Assembly (NCBI GenBank): GCA_016707115.1 | Contig: JADJIH010000006.1 | Location: 372,001-436,000 of the forward strand | From: Ignavibacteriales bacterium | Lineage (GTDB): Bacteria > Bacteroidota > Ignavibacteria > Ignavibacteriales > Ignavibacteriaceae | DNA: 64,000 nucleotides | Direction of reading: 5' to 3' | In this document: positions 54,343-63,332 of the stretch, piece after piece | Numbering within the stretch: the first letter of the stretch is position 1 | How the letters are laid out: every line of letters starts with the position of its first letter | Notes under the pieces: model-generated | The model's input: only the letters and a program-made list of their open reading frames with translations | Database searches by the model: none | Told to the model about the DNA's origin: nothing | Translations under genes and position numbers: made by a program

Positions 54343-56814
54343 CTATTTACCAGAATAAAGTAAGTTGATAAATAATTTGATTGCCCCTCCAACTCCTGCG
54401 GGAATTTCTCTGAAAAATGAAAGACCTGTATAAACAAATGTTCCTTTACCATACTTTGTAATTAATAATGAACCATTTTTAGGAGTTTCGCCTTTGTCAT
54501 TCATGGAAAGTAATGCTTCGTAATTTTTATCCCATTCATTTGGGAAATATAATCCTCGTTCCTGTATCCATCCATTAAAATCATCTTTTGTAATCTTAAA
54601 TGGTTTGTTAAAAACCTGATGATTGCTGTTTAAGATTTCTACTTCAGAATTCTCATCTGTAACTCTATCGCGAGATAATTTTAATGGAAGCACGCCGGGA
54701 TCAGTAATCAAATCGCCAGTTGTATTATACTGTGAAATCAATGTTCCACCAGATTCAACATATTTTACGAGTTCTTTATGGAATGCTGCAAGATTATCCC
54801 GAGTATTGTAAGCTCTAATGCCTGTTATTATTACATCAAACCGGCTAAGATTATTTGAGCTGAAATTTTTATCATCCAGTAAAGTAACTTCAAATCCAAG
54901 CTCTGTTAGAAAGTCTGGAATCTTATCTCCGGAACCAACGATATATCCAATTTTCTTTACTCCATCTTTCTCAAAATTAAATAATTGCAGTTTTGATTTT
55001 GCATCATAAAAAATAGTTTGTGGTAAGATATGTTTGTACTCGATTCTTGTTAAACTCTTTGAAATATTCTTATTATCGATAACCAATTTAGCTGATATTT
55101 CAGAATTAGTTTGTTTTATCGAAGGAATAACTTTTACATAAAAATCCTTTTTTTGATTTTTCTTATCGAATGAAAAATCTATTTCATGTGGTTCAACTTT
55201 CCAACCATTGGCGCATTCTATTACCAATCTGCCTGATACTGAATTTTTAAATGATTGCAGAGTTAGTTTCAATTCTTTTTCTTTAGGACCATCAAAAAAA
55301 AGGATATCCTTTTCAATGTTTATAGTTACCGGCGGCGTTATTACAGGAGATTTATAAATTTCACCATCAACAGGATCTGTGATTCTGTAATAAACGGGTA
55401 CAGAAAGATTTAATAAATAATTTTTATATGAAATTGTAAAATCACAATTCAATTGGGCCTTTTCTTCCGGAAGTCCTCTCAATTCTTGCTCAGCAATAAA
55501 GTACATTCCAACCGTAGACGGACTTTGTAACCAATAAGGTTGAGTCCATATGGGAAGATTTGGAATATAGATTTTATGATTCTGGGAAATGATTTCCCCA
55601 TTTTTTAATTGCTCTGAATTCTGTTTTGAATTTTCTAAATAACTAAGATCAATTTTATTAAGTACAAATTCTAAATTACTCCGATTAACAATTGAAGTTT
55701 TTACATTTAAAGTATCATCTATGGAAACAAATTCATTATCAGAAATAGCTTCAATCCATATTCCGGCACACGATCGAATCAGTTCTGTTATTTCTTTGAG
55801 CTTAACTTGTTTCCAATATTCATCTTTTAAGTTTGATATCTTTTCGTAAATCAAAAATAAATTATCTAAACTGGCTGAAGGATTTTCAACATCAAACTCA
55901 TTTATTACCTTTTGGATAAGAGAATGAATCTCTTTTCCGCCATCAACTTTATTCCAGCTTAAATCAATTCCTTCAAACATATCGCTCTTAACAGTATCGC
56001 CTTTTAGAATCATGAAGTAGTTTAAAGTGTTATTTCTTATCCCAGATGAACCAAATCCCTGACTCTTATGCATCGATCGACTTAAAGCAGAAATTTCAGT
56101 ATATGATTTCCCGAGCAGGGTATTGTATTCACCAAGATTTAAAGTCGGAATTTTTGACAAATCAATTTTTTCATTTTGTAAAGCAGGAAGCCATGCATTC
56201 CAGAAAACTCTTTTTGGCTGCCAGGGACCAACAAATTCTAATTGCTCAGGAAATGCTTTTGGATCATTGGCTAAATCAAATGCTTCTAAAGATAATATGG
56301 CAGAAGCAGTATGATGTCCGTGTCCTCCTTGTCCGGTTGGCGGAAATCGTGTTATGACTACATCCGGTTTGAATTTTCTTATTACCCAGACAACATCACT
56401 TAATATTTTTTCTTTATCCCAAAACTCAAATGTTTCTTCAGGTGATTTTGAGTAACCAAAATCTACAGCTCGAGTAAAGAACTGTTCTCCGCCATCACGT
56501 TTTCTTGCTTCAAGTAATTCTTGTGTTCTTAATACTCCAAGTTGATCCGACTGTTCTGTTCCGATTAAATTCTGCCCGCCGTCTCCGCGAGTCATGGAAA
56601 GATAACCTGTTCTTAATCGTTTTCCTTTAGCTAAGTAAGCAATCAAGGAAGTATTTTCATCGTCAGGATGAGCCGCGATGTACAATACACTGCCGAGTAC
56701 ATCAAGTTTTTTTAATGCAAGTTTTATTTCTGATGAGCTAAGAGTTGGCTGCGGCTGAGAAAAAGTTTGAATCGATAAAAAAAATAGTAAAAAGAAAAAA
56801 TATTTTTTTGTCAT
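54343..56814 (-). CDS. Secreted PIG-L family deacetylase, large form
   Basis: An 823-aa exported protein. Residues 1-20 are a signal peptide (MTKKYFFFLLFFLSIQTFSQ), and the start was moved here from a longer frame. The PIG-L/LmbE zinc N-deacetylase domain (about 40-290) has AAHPDDEN (zinc-binding His-Pro-Asp-Asp), a TRGDGGQNL block, RFPPTGQGGHGHH and the HHTAS His pair. The remaining 500 residues are beta-rich segments and a Rossmann-like C-terminal part (VGSGDKIPDFLTELGFEV..., then SQYNTTGDLI), as in large Bacteroidota members. The family removes acetyl groups from GlcNAc-type sugars; this substrate is unknown. Co-operonic with a symporter and TetR regulator. Confidence 0.88.
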   Translation of the reverse strand: MTKKYFFFLLFFLSIQTFSQPQPTLSSSEIKLALKKLDVLGSVLYIAAHPDDENTSLIAYLAKGKRLRTGYLSMTRGDGGQNLIGTEQSDQLGVLRTQELLEARKRDGGEQFFTRAVDFGYSKSPEETFEFWDKEKILSDVVWVIRKFKPDVVITRFPPTGQGGHGHHTASAILSLEAFDLANDPKAFPEQLEFVGPWQPKRVFWNAWLPALQNEKIDLSKIPTLNLGEYNTLLGKSYTEISALSRSMHKSQGFGSSGIRNNTLNYFMILKGDTVKSDMFEGIDLSWNKVDGGKEIHSLIQKVINEFDVENPSASLDNLFLIYEKISNLKDEYWKQVKLKEITELIRSCAGIWIEAISDNEFVSIDDTLNVKTSIVNRSNLEFVLNKIDLSYLENSKQNSEQLKNGEIISQNHKIYIPNLPIWTQPYWLQSPSTVGMYFIAEQELRGLPEEKAQLNCDFTISYKNYLLNLSVPVYYRITDPVDGEIYKSPVITPPVTINIEKDILFFDGPKEKELKLTLQSFKNSVSGRLVIECANGWKVEPHEIDFSFDKKNQKKDFYVKVIPSIKQTNSEISAKLVIDNKNISKSLTRIEYKHILPQTIFYDAKSKLQLFNFEKDGVKKIGYIVGSGDKIPDFLTELGFEVTLLDDKNFSSNNLSRFDVIITGIRAYNTRDNLAAFHKELVKYVESGGTLISQYNTTGDLITDPGVLPLKLSRDRVTDENSEVEILNSNHQVFNKPFKITKDDFNGWIQERGLYFPNEWDKNYEALLSMNDKGETPKNGSLLITKYGKGTFVYTGLSFFREIPAGVGGAIKLFINLLYSGK

Positions 56815-56832
56815 ATATATATTGAGTTTATT

Positions 56833-56856
56833 AATCGGTAAAAAGTTGAACCGATT
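56833..56856. promoter_or_regulatory. Inverted repeat upstream of the PIG-L gene
   Basis: AATCGGT and ACCGATT (56833-56839, 56850-56856), 10-nt spacer, 19 nt before the PIG-L ATG. A regulator site or leader hairpin; it does not match the palindrome before tetR, so a different protein may bind. Confidence 0.4.
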
Positions 56857-57102
56857 ATAGTACAATAGAGTTAAATATCCAAGATAAAATGTTTGAACGG
56901 TGAAAAGATTGTCTGGTTAGTAAATATGAAAAAGTTATCAGATACTTCATATAATTTCACTCATTTTAGCGGTATGAATAAATTATTATTTTTGTCGGAA
57001 AGTAAAAACAAAATAAAAACTGATAAAATAAATTTAGTTTATTCTTTTATTTAATAGTTGTAATTAGTTAGAGTGCTAGATTGATATTGTCCTAATATGG
57101 AG

Positions 57103-57124
57103 CTAAATTAAGGCTGTAATTTAG
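57103..57124 (+). promoter_or_regulatory. Candidate autoregulatory operator of the toxin-antitoxin pair
   Basis: CTAAATTA and TAATTTAG (8-bp perfect arms, 6-nt centre) end 21 nt before the antitoxin ATG. Phd/YefM-type antitoxins usually bind such palindromes over their own promoter. Confidence 0.55.
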
Positions 57125-57145
57125 ACATTAATAAAGGACTTAATA

Positions 57146-57436
57146 ATGAAAAATATTTCTGTTACTAATGATATAATTCCTGTTGGACAGTTCAAATCTG
57201 GATTAGCAAAATACTTAAAGGATATTCAGGTTAGAAAACACTCTCTTGTAATAACACAAAATGGTAAACCTGCTGGCGTTTTAGTTTCTCCTGCAGAGTA
57301 TGATTCTTTGAATGAAACCAAAGTATTTATTGAATCAATTTCCAGAGGATTAGCTGATTCCGGAAACGGTGATATTTTATCAACTGCACAATTAAAAAGT
57401 GAATTAAAAAAGTACAGAGCCAGTAAGTCTTTATGA
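57146..57436 (+). CDS. Phd/YefM-family antitoxin
   Basis: A 96-aa antitoxin that should bind and neutralise the toxin encoded next and repress their promoter. The N-terminal DNA-binding fold has VGQFKSGLAKYLKDI, LVITQNGKPAGVLVSPAEYDSL (about residues 12-55), which is the Phd/YefM signature. The C-terminal half (FIESISRGLADSG...) is the toxin-binding part. AAAGGAC lies about 8 nt before the ATG. It overlaps the toxin by four bases (ATGA). Confidence 0.88.
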   Translation: MKNISVTNDIIPVGQFKSGLAKYLKDIQVRKHSLVITQNGKPAGVLVSPAEYDSLNETKVFIESISRGLADSGNGDILSTAQLKSELKKYRASKSL

Positions 57437-57732
57437 AAATAAACTGGACAAAAGAGGCAATGATAAATCTTCAACAAATTGAAGATTTTATTTCTGCTGA
57501 TAATCCAGATGCAGCAATTCAGTTAATTGAAAAATTGATTTCATTAACAAAAGATCTTACAAGGTTTCCAAAGAAGGGAAGAATCGTTCCAGAATTATCC
57601 ATTGATCGAATTAGAGAAATTATATACAAGAATTATAGAATAGTTTATGCTATAAAAAAGAATTCTATAACTATTTTAACTGTGTTTGAAAGTCATAAAT
57701 TACTCTTACAAGAAGATATTGAAAAAGTTTAA
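57433..57732 (+). CDS. RelE/ParE-family toxin
   Basis: A 99-aa toxin of the RelE/ParE superfamily. WTKEAMINLQQIEDFI, LTRFPKKGRIVPEL and IREIIYKNYRIVYAI followed by a C-terminal strand match the ParE-like branch. ParE members poison gyrase and RelE members cut mRNA at the ribosome; which applies is uncertain. It starts inside the antitoxin stop (ATGA) and ends 26 nt before kdsA. No terminator is visible between them, so the module sits directly at the head of the LPS operon. Confidence 0.88.
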   Translation: MKINWTKEAMINLQQIEDFISADNPDAAIQLIEKLISLTKDLTRFPKKGRIVPELSIDRIREIIYKNYRIVYAIKKNSITILTVFESHKLLLQEDIEKV

Positions 57733-57758
57733 TTAAATTTAAGAAACAATAAAATTTT

Positions 57759-58577
57759 ATGTCAGTAAAATTAAATCAAATAGTAATCGGTGATAACAAT
57801 CCTTTTGTACTTATTGCCGGTCCTTGTGTTGTTGAAAATGAAAAAATGATATTTGAAACTGCTCTTGCAATTAAGCAAATTGCATCGGAATTAGATATTC
57901 CTTTTATTTTCAAATCAAGTTTTAAAAAGGCAAATAGAACTAATCTAAAATCTTTTACGGGATTAGGTGATAAAGAATCAATTGCCATCCTAAAAAAAGT
58001 TAGAGAACAATTAAATTTGTCAGTCGTTACAGATATCCATACTGAATCCGATGTGGATATGGTTATTGATGCTGTTGATATTTTACAAATTCCGGCGTTC
58101 TTATCACGCCAGACAGATTTATTGATAGCCGCTGGAAAATCCGGTAAAGTTGTGAATATTAAAAAGGGCCAGTTTCTTGCGCCTGAAGATATGAAGCATG
58201 CTGTTGATAAAGTTGCATCAACAGGAAATAATAATATTATGTTAACCGAACGCGGAACTACTTTTGGGTATCACAATCTTGTGGTTGATATGCGCTCACT
58301 TGTGATAATGAGAGAACTTGGATATCCGGTTGTTATGGATGCAACTCATGCTGTCCAACTACCTAGTAAAGATTTAATAAGCGGCGGGCAGCCAAAATTT
58401 ATAAAGCCGCTTGCACGTGCTGCAATGGCTGTTGGAATTGATGCTTTGTTTCTTGAAGTTCATCCAGATCCCAAAAACGCTTTGAGTGATGCTGCAAGCC
58501 AGTTACCTCTTGGTGAACTAAAAGAACTTTTAATTGAAATGAAACAAATCGATCAGATAATTAAAAACAAGAAATGA
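57759..58577 (+). CDS. kdsA: 3-deoxy-8-phosphooctulonate synthase (Kdo-8-P synthase)
   Basis: KdsA condenses arabinose-5-phosphate with phosphoenolpyruvate to Kdo-8-phosphate, the inner-core sugar of LPS. The 272-aa barrel has IAGPCVVE, FKSSFKKANR, LQIPAFLSRQTDLL and the late DATHAVQLP and EVHPDP motifs. It overlaps kdsD by four bases (ATGA), and the following genes continue the pathway. KdsC phosphatase and KdsB are not in the operon. Confidence 0.96.
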   Translation: MSVKLNQIVIGDNNPFVLIAGPCVVENEKMIFETALAIKQIASELDIPFIFKSSFKKANRTNLKSFTGLGDKESIAILKKVREQLNLSVVTDIHTESDVDMVIDAVDILQIPAFLSRQTDLLIAAGKSGKVVNIKKGQFLAPEDMKHAVDKVASTGNNNIMLTERGTTFGYHNLVVDMRSLVIMRELGYPVVMDATHAVQLPSKDLISGGQPKFIKPLARAAMAVGIDALFLEVHPDPKNALSDAASQLPLGELKELLIEMKQIDQIIKNKK

Positions 58578-59569
58578 TCGCAGAGGAAAAATTGAACCCA
58601 AACGAAATAATCGACAACGGCAGAGAAGTAATAAGAATAGAAGCTGAAGCAATTGCTGATCTTCAACACAGCATAAACGAGGATTTTGTAAATGCAGTTG
58701 AAACAATTTTTACTTCTAGTGGAAGAGTAGTTCTCACAGGTATGGGTAAATCCGGATTGATTGCTCGTAAAATAGTTGCAACTTTAAATTCTACAGGAAC
58801 AGCCGCTATTTATCTTCATCCCACAGATGCTCTTCACGGTGATCTTGGAATGGTAAGAAGTGAAGATGTTGTGATTCTAATTTCCAAAAGCGGTGAGACA
58901 GAAGAAATTTCAAATCTTCTGCCAATGCTAAAGAGATTGAATGTAAAACTTATTGCAATGAGCGGTAATAAAGAATCCAAACTCGCAAAGGAATGTGATA
59001 TTTTTCTGAACATTGCAGTTAAAGAAGAAGCCTGTCCTTACGATCTTGCACCAACAGCATCAACAACTGCTACATTAGCTTTGGGTGATGCACTTGCTGT
59101 TTCATTACTTAAGAAAAGAAATTTTACTGCCAAAGATTTTGCATTTCTACATCCAGGTGGAAGCTTAGGAAAACGATTATCATTAAAGATTAAAGAGGTA
59201 ATGATAACTGGTGAAAAGATTCCCAGAGTAAATACTGAAACATCAATTAAAGATGTAATAATTGAAATTACAAGCAAACGACTTGGAACAACGTGCGTTC
59301 TGGATGAAAACGGAAAACTTGCCGGAATTATAACTGATGGTGATTTAAGAAGACTGCTCGAAATAACACTCGATATAACTGGACTTAAAGCATCTGATGT
59401 AATGACAACTAAACCAAAGGTTTTAAAAGCAGATTACCTTGCTTCATTTGCATTGCAGCAAATGGAAAATTTTAAAATTACAAGTCTCGTTATCGTGGAT
59501 GATCAGAATCAACCGGTTGGAATAATTCATCTGCACGATTTAATTAATCTTGGATTGCAAAGCAGATGA
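58574..59569 (+). CDS. kdsD: Arabinose-5-phosphate isomerase (KpsF/GutQ/KdsD family)
   Basis: KdsD converts ribulose-5-phosphate to arabinose-5-phosphate, the KdsA substrate. It is 331 aa: an N-terminal SIS domain (about residues 45-180; GMGKSGLIARKI, HPTDALHGDLGMV, ISKSGETEE) and two C-terminal CBS domains (about 210-325). This three-domain form is the usual length. Four-base overlaps with kdsA and lptC (ATGA both sides) argue for strict co-translation. Confidence 0.95.
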   Translation: MIAEEKLNPNEIIDNGREVIRIEAEAIADLQHSINEDFVNAVETIFTSSGRVVLTGMGKSGLIARKIVATLNSTGTAAIYLHPTDALHGDLGMVRSEDVVILISKSGETEEISNLLPMLKRLNVKLIAMSGNKESKLAKECDIFLNIAVKEEACPYDLAPTASTTATLALGDALAVSLLKKRNFTAKDFAFLHPGGSLGKRLSLKIKEVMITGEKIPRVNTETSIKDVIIEITSKRLGTTCVLDENGKLAGIITDGDLRRLLEITLDITGLKASDVMTTKPKVLKADYLASFALQQMENFKITSLVIVDDQNQPVGIIHLHDLINLGLQSR

Positions 59570-60105
59570 AATATTTCGTTCTTATTTTATCAATTCTTTT
59601 TCTGTTTCCATTCTGCTCATCAAAGCGGGTAAAACCTTCTGTAGATGGAAAACTGAGTGTTGAAGAATTGCCATCTCAGGAGAGCTGGAATTCCATAATT
59701 ACTTTTTCGGATTCAGGAAAAATCAGTGCAATTCTGTATGCAGGGCATTTAAGAAAATATGATGATAAAAAGGAAACATTTCTTGATCAGAATATTAAAG
59801 TAGATTTTTACGATCAGAATGAAGTTCAGACTACCACACTTACTTCAGTTAAGGGAAGAGTTGATGAAACTACAAATAATCTTTATGCAATGGATAGTGT
59901 TGTAGTATCTAGCGACAGTGTTACTATAAAAACTGATGAAATGATGTGGAGAAATAAAGACAGAAAAATAGTATCAGATAAATTTGTCACAGTTATTTCA
60001 CCGCAGGAAGAAATTCAAGGTTATGGATTTGAATCCGATCAGAATCTAAACAACTATGTTATTTACAACATTACTTATGTTACAAGACCGGATTCAACGA
60101 AATGA
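59566..60105 (+). CDS. lptC: LPS export protein LptC (lipoprotein form)
   Basis: LptC is the bitopic or lipidated periplasmic link of the LPS export machine, taking LPS from LptB2FG and passing it to LptA. The 179-aa precursor has a lipobox-like FPFCSSK at residues 13-19, where many Bacteroidota have a lipoprotein LptC. The rest is the beta-jelly-roll of Lpt proteins (SGKISAILYAGHLRKYDDKK...). Overlaps with kdsD and ostA by four bases each. Confidence 0.85.
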   Translation: MKYFVLILSILFLFPFCSSKRVKPSVDGKLSVEELPSQESWNSIITFSDSGKISAILYAGHLRKYDDKKETFLDQNIKVDFYDQNEVQTTTLTSVKGRVDETTNNLYAMDSVVVSSDSVTIKTDEMMWRNKDRKIVSDKFVTVISPQEEIQGYGFESDQNLNNYVIYNITYVTRPDSTK

Positions 60106-61490
60106 AATTTAGTGCTGTAATTCTTATCGCCTTTTTTTGTTTTCCGATGACTGTTTTGTCTCAGCAAAACCAGCTTATTACTGTTATTGGCGATTCTCTT
60201 GTAGGTAAAATGGTTAATGGCGAATCTACTCGTGAAGTTTTTGGAAATGTTGTGATTACACAAGGTGATGTTATTATTAATTGTGATAAAGCGATACATT
60301 TTATTTCCAGAAATGAAGCTGAGCTTATCGGAAATGTTATTGCAAGAAAAGATACGCTGACAATTAAAACTCCACGAGGATTTTATTACGGAAATCTAGC
60401 TAAAACAAGGAGTAATGCAGGTGTTTATCTTGATGATAAAAAAGTAATTCTAACTGCTGATAGCGGCGAGTATTATTTTAATGAGGATCGAGCATTCTTT
60501 GAATCCAAAGTTAGATTGTACGACACAACAACAACTCTAACATCAAATGAACTAACATACTTTCAGCAGCAGAATAGGGCAGTGGCAATTGGTGATGTTC
60601 TGATAATTGATGGTGAGAATGAGATTATTGCTGATACTCTCGAGCATTTCCGAAATACCAAAATCACTTTTGCATTCAGTAATGTTAGATTGATAAATCT
60701 TAAAAATAATTCTGAGATATATGGTGAACATCTTGAAGACTATCGTGAGCGAGGATATTCGCTTATAGATATAAAACCGTTATTTATTCAGGTTGATACA
60801 TCCTATGTTGAGCATGAAGACAGCACGAAAGAAATGCAGCTTGATACTCTGTTTATAAAATCTAAAATTATGGAAGCTTACAGAGATTCATCACAAAGAT
60901 TTTATGCGATTGATTCAGTGAGCATTTTAAAAAGTGAATTTGCCTCACGGAATGATCTTACAATATTTTATAGGCAGGATGATAAAATCGTTACAACAAA
61001 AATAAGTGAAACAGCAAAGCAGCCGATTTTGTGGCAGGAAAATTCTCAATTAACCGGAGATTCAATCACAATCTATCTTGATGACAACAATATTAAGCAG
61101 TTAGATGTTGATGGAACTTCATTTATGCTTTCGCAGAATGAATATAATTTAGAGAGATACGATCAGACTTCTAGTTCACAGATAAAAATATTTTTTACGG
61201 ATAGTAAAATTACCCGCGCTGATTTTTATGGTAATGTTTACTCAATTTATTTTATGTATGATGGAGAAACTGCAAACGGATTAACAAAATCAAACTCTGC
61301 AGAAACGACTGTAATGTTTGAGGATAATGAAGTTACCGAGGTTAAACTTTATAAAAATCCTGCAAGTGAATATTATCCTGAACAGCAGGTAACTGGAAAT
61401 GAAAAATCGTATCTTTTGCCAAGGTTTGTGGTTTTGCAAAACAAACCAACTAAAGAAGAAATGTATAAACTTTTGAATGAACTTAGATAA
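60102..61490 (+). CDS. OstA-like periplasmic LPS transport protein (LptA role)
   Basis: A 462-aa exported protein (signal peptide, residues 1-20) with an OstA/LptA-type jelly-roll at the N-terminus: VFGNVVITQGDVIINCDKA, then ELIGNVIARKD. Further repeats of the same strand pattern extend through the middle (ALIGDVLIID-like, YGNVYSIYF). It is more than twice the length of E. coli LptA, as is common in Bacteroidota, so one chain could form most of the periplasmic bridge. It is too short for LptD, with no barrel domain. Position between lptC and lptB supports the LptA role. Confidence 0.86.
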   Translation: MKFSAVILIAFFCFPMTVLSQQNQLITVIGDSLVGKMVNGESTREVFGNVVITQGDVIINCDKAIHFISRNEAELIGNVIARKDTLTIKTPRGFYYGNLAKTRSNAGVYLDDKKVILTADSGEYYFNEDRAFFESKVRLYDTTTTLTSNELTYFQQQNRAVAIGDVLIIDGENEIIADTLEHFRNTKITFAFSNVRLINLKNNSEIYGEHLEDYRERGYSLIDIKPLFIQVDTSYVEHEDSTKEMQLDTLFIKSKIMEAYRDSSQRFYAIDSVSILKSEFASRNDLTIFYRQDDKIVTTKISETAKQPILWQENSQLTGDSITIYLDDNNIKQLDVDGTSFMLSQNEYNLERYDQTSSSQIKIFFTDSKITRADFYGNVYSIYFMYDGETANGLTKSNSAETTVMFEDNEVTEVKLYKNPASEYYPEQQVTGNEKSYLLPRFVVLQNKPTKEEMYKLLNELR

Positions 61491-61495
61491 AAATT

Positions 61496-62233
61496 ATGAG
61501 CACTACTTTAAGAAGTGAAGATCTTGTAAAGATCTATAAAAAAAGAACTGTTGTTAATAAAACTTCAGTTCAGGTTTCTAAAGGAGAAATTGTTGGATTA
61601 CTTGGACCAAACGGTGCAGGTAAAACAACTACTTTTTATATGATTACAGGAATGATAAAACCGGAATCAGGTAAAGTTTTTCTTGATGATGCTGATATTA
61701 CAAAAGTGCCGATGTATAAACGGGCACGAATGGGAATTGGTTATTTGCCGCAGGAAGCTTCGATCTTTAGAACTTTATCTGTTGAAGATAATCTGCTCGC
61801 TGTTTTGGAAATGACAAAACTAAATGCAGCACAGCGTAAAGAAAAATGTGAGTCGCTTCTTGAAGAACTAACAATATCTCACATTAGAAAAAGTTTAGGA
61901 TTTCAATTAAGCGGCGGTGAAAGAAGAAGAACTGAAATTGCACGCGCACTTGCAACAGATCCAAGTTTTATTTTATTGGATGAACCATTTGCTGGTGTTG
62001 ATCCGATTGCAGTTGAAGATATTATGAATATAGTTTCCAATCTTAAAAATCGTGGTATTGGTGTTTTAGTTACTGATCACAACGTACACGAAACTTTAAG
62101 CATTGTTGATAAAGGTTACATTCTAATTAACGGTGTAATATTTAAACAAGGCACTGCTGATGAACTTGCTAACGATGAAGAAGTGAGAAAACTTTATCTG
62201 GGTGAGAAGTTTAAGCTGGATAGGTATTCTTAA
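61496..62233 (+). CDS. lptB: LPS export ABC transporter ATP-binding protein LptB
   Basis: The 245-aa ATPase that powers LPS extraction with LptF and LptG. Walker A GPNGAGKTT (about residues 36-44), Q-loop YLPQEASIFR, signature LSGGERRRTEIARAL, Walker B FILLDEPFAGVD and the switch His in VTDHNVHETL are all present. It starts 5 nt after the OstA-like gene and ends the operon, 2 nt from a convergent lipoprotein gene with no terminator between them. Confidence 0.96.
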   Translation: MSTTLRSEDLVKIYKKRTVVNKTSVQVSKGEIVGLLGPNGAGKTTTFYMITGMIKPESGKVFLDDADITKVPMYKRARMGIGYLPQEASIFRTLSVEDNLLAVLEMTKLNAAQRKEKCESLLEELTISHIRKSLGFQLSGGERRRTEIARALATDPSFILLDEPFAGVDPIAVEDIMNIVSNLKNRGIGVLVTDHNVHETLSIVDKGYILINGVIFKQGTADELANDEEVRKLYLGEKFKLDRYS

Positions 62234-62235
62234 CT

Positions 62236-63315
62236 TTATTGTCTCATAATCTTTAATAAAAAAGCCTTGTTTCCAACCGATCCGACTGCAACAGCTAAGT
62301 TGTTCATAGAGTTAATGCCTTCGGGGTAAGGAGTATATGCTGTTGGAATTGTAAACATCTTAAATCTTTTACCATTATAGTGAACAAATTTCCCTTGCAA
62401 ATCTGTACCATTTCCCCAATAAAAAATATCTTTTTGCGATGTCATTGATACTGTACTAACGTCATCACCAACTGGCAAATCTTGTATTACTTTTAACTCT
62501 TCTGACATAAGGTTGTAACTGAATATCTTAGATCCAGAAAGCCAAAGTTCATTTTCAGAATAATGCAAAATTGATTGTAAACCATAGGAATAATAAGGGC
62601 TATTCTGGTTATCAAAAATAATATCTGCTGTTCCGTTTTTGAGCTCTACTATTATCGACGTACCTAGATTCCCTTGAGCGACGGCAAACGCTGCACCTGT
62701 TTTAGAGTTTCCGGTTATATCATAAAAGTACCAACCCTCATCAAAATCAATTTTAGACCAGGCAACTCCATCATAATGAACAATTGTACCACCTGGTCCT
62801 ACACCCCAGAGGTTATTCTCACTGTTACCCCAGAGTTTATAAATACCCTGATAATTCTGTAAACCTAGATTGGTATTTATTGTACTGTAAACACCATTAA
62901 CATATTTCCTTAATCCACCAGAAGCAAAATATATGTGTGAACTATCTAATGCCCAGATTCCTTCCATACCGTTACTAGTGCCAGAGAACGGTTGTAATTT
63001 CCAACTTGAGCCATCCCATTTAATAATATTTGGGTTTGTTATATGGATTCCATTTATTGTCGTATCACTTGGAGCCAAGTATCCAACAGCCCAGATATTA
63101 TTTTCATCAAAAATCCAGACATCATTTAACCAGCTAGATTCAAAACCATCACCAAATTCAAAGGTTTCAAATGTAAAGTTTTGTGTTGTGCTGTCGGGTT
63201 CTACTGGTGGTTTAATATCGGGTTCTGTTGTGTTGCAGGAAGTGGTAACAAGTAGTAAAGTCAAGATAGAAATCAGAAAAAAAATTGCTTTGGATTTTAT
63301 CAGCTTATTTTTCAT
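62236..63315 (-). CDS. Lipoprotein with beta-propeller-like repeats, unknown function
   Basis: A 359-aa lipoprotein (lipobox VTTSC, about residues 23-27) with a Pro-rich linker. The mature part has repeated short segments of the form W..D..NIW.VG....I..YDG..W (NDVWIFDENNIWAVGYL, KLWGNSENNLWGVGPGG, LHYSENELWLSGS), as in beta-propeller proteins of the two-component-sensor/reelin type. These fold as surface-exposed blades. No catalytic motif is visible. It is convergent with lptB and follows the nucleotidyltransferase by 17 nt on the same strand, so the two may be co-transcribed. Confidence 0.75.
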   Translation of the reverse strand: MKNKLIKSKAIFFLISILTLLLVTTSCNTTEPDIKPPVEPDSTTQNFTFETFEFGDGFESSWLNDVWIFDENNIWAVGYLAPSDTTINGIHITNPNIIKWDGSSWKLQPFSGTSNGMEGIWALDSSHIYFASGGLRKYVNGVYSTINTNLGLQNYQGIYKLWGNSENNLWGVGPGGTIVHYDGVAWSKIDFDEGWYFYDITGNSKTGAAFAVAQGNLGTSIIVELKNGTADIIFDNQNSPYYSYGLQSILHYSENELWLSGSKIFSYNLMSEELKVIQDLPVGDDVSTVSMTSQKDIFYWGNGTDLQGKFVHYNGKRFKMFTIPTAYTPYPEGINSMNNLAVAVGSVGNKAFLLKIMRQ

Positions 63316-63332
63316 TAAAAGCTTTTACAATA

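Larger units (their letters stand above)
56815..57145. other. Divergent intergenic region between PIG-L and toxin-antitoxin genes
   Basis: About 330 nt. It holds two inverted repeats described separately: 56833-56856 near the PIG-L start and 57103-57124 before the antitoxin. Also ATATT-N5-AATAT at 57084-57098. No coding frame of note. Confidence 0.5.
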
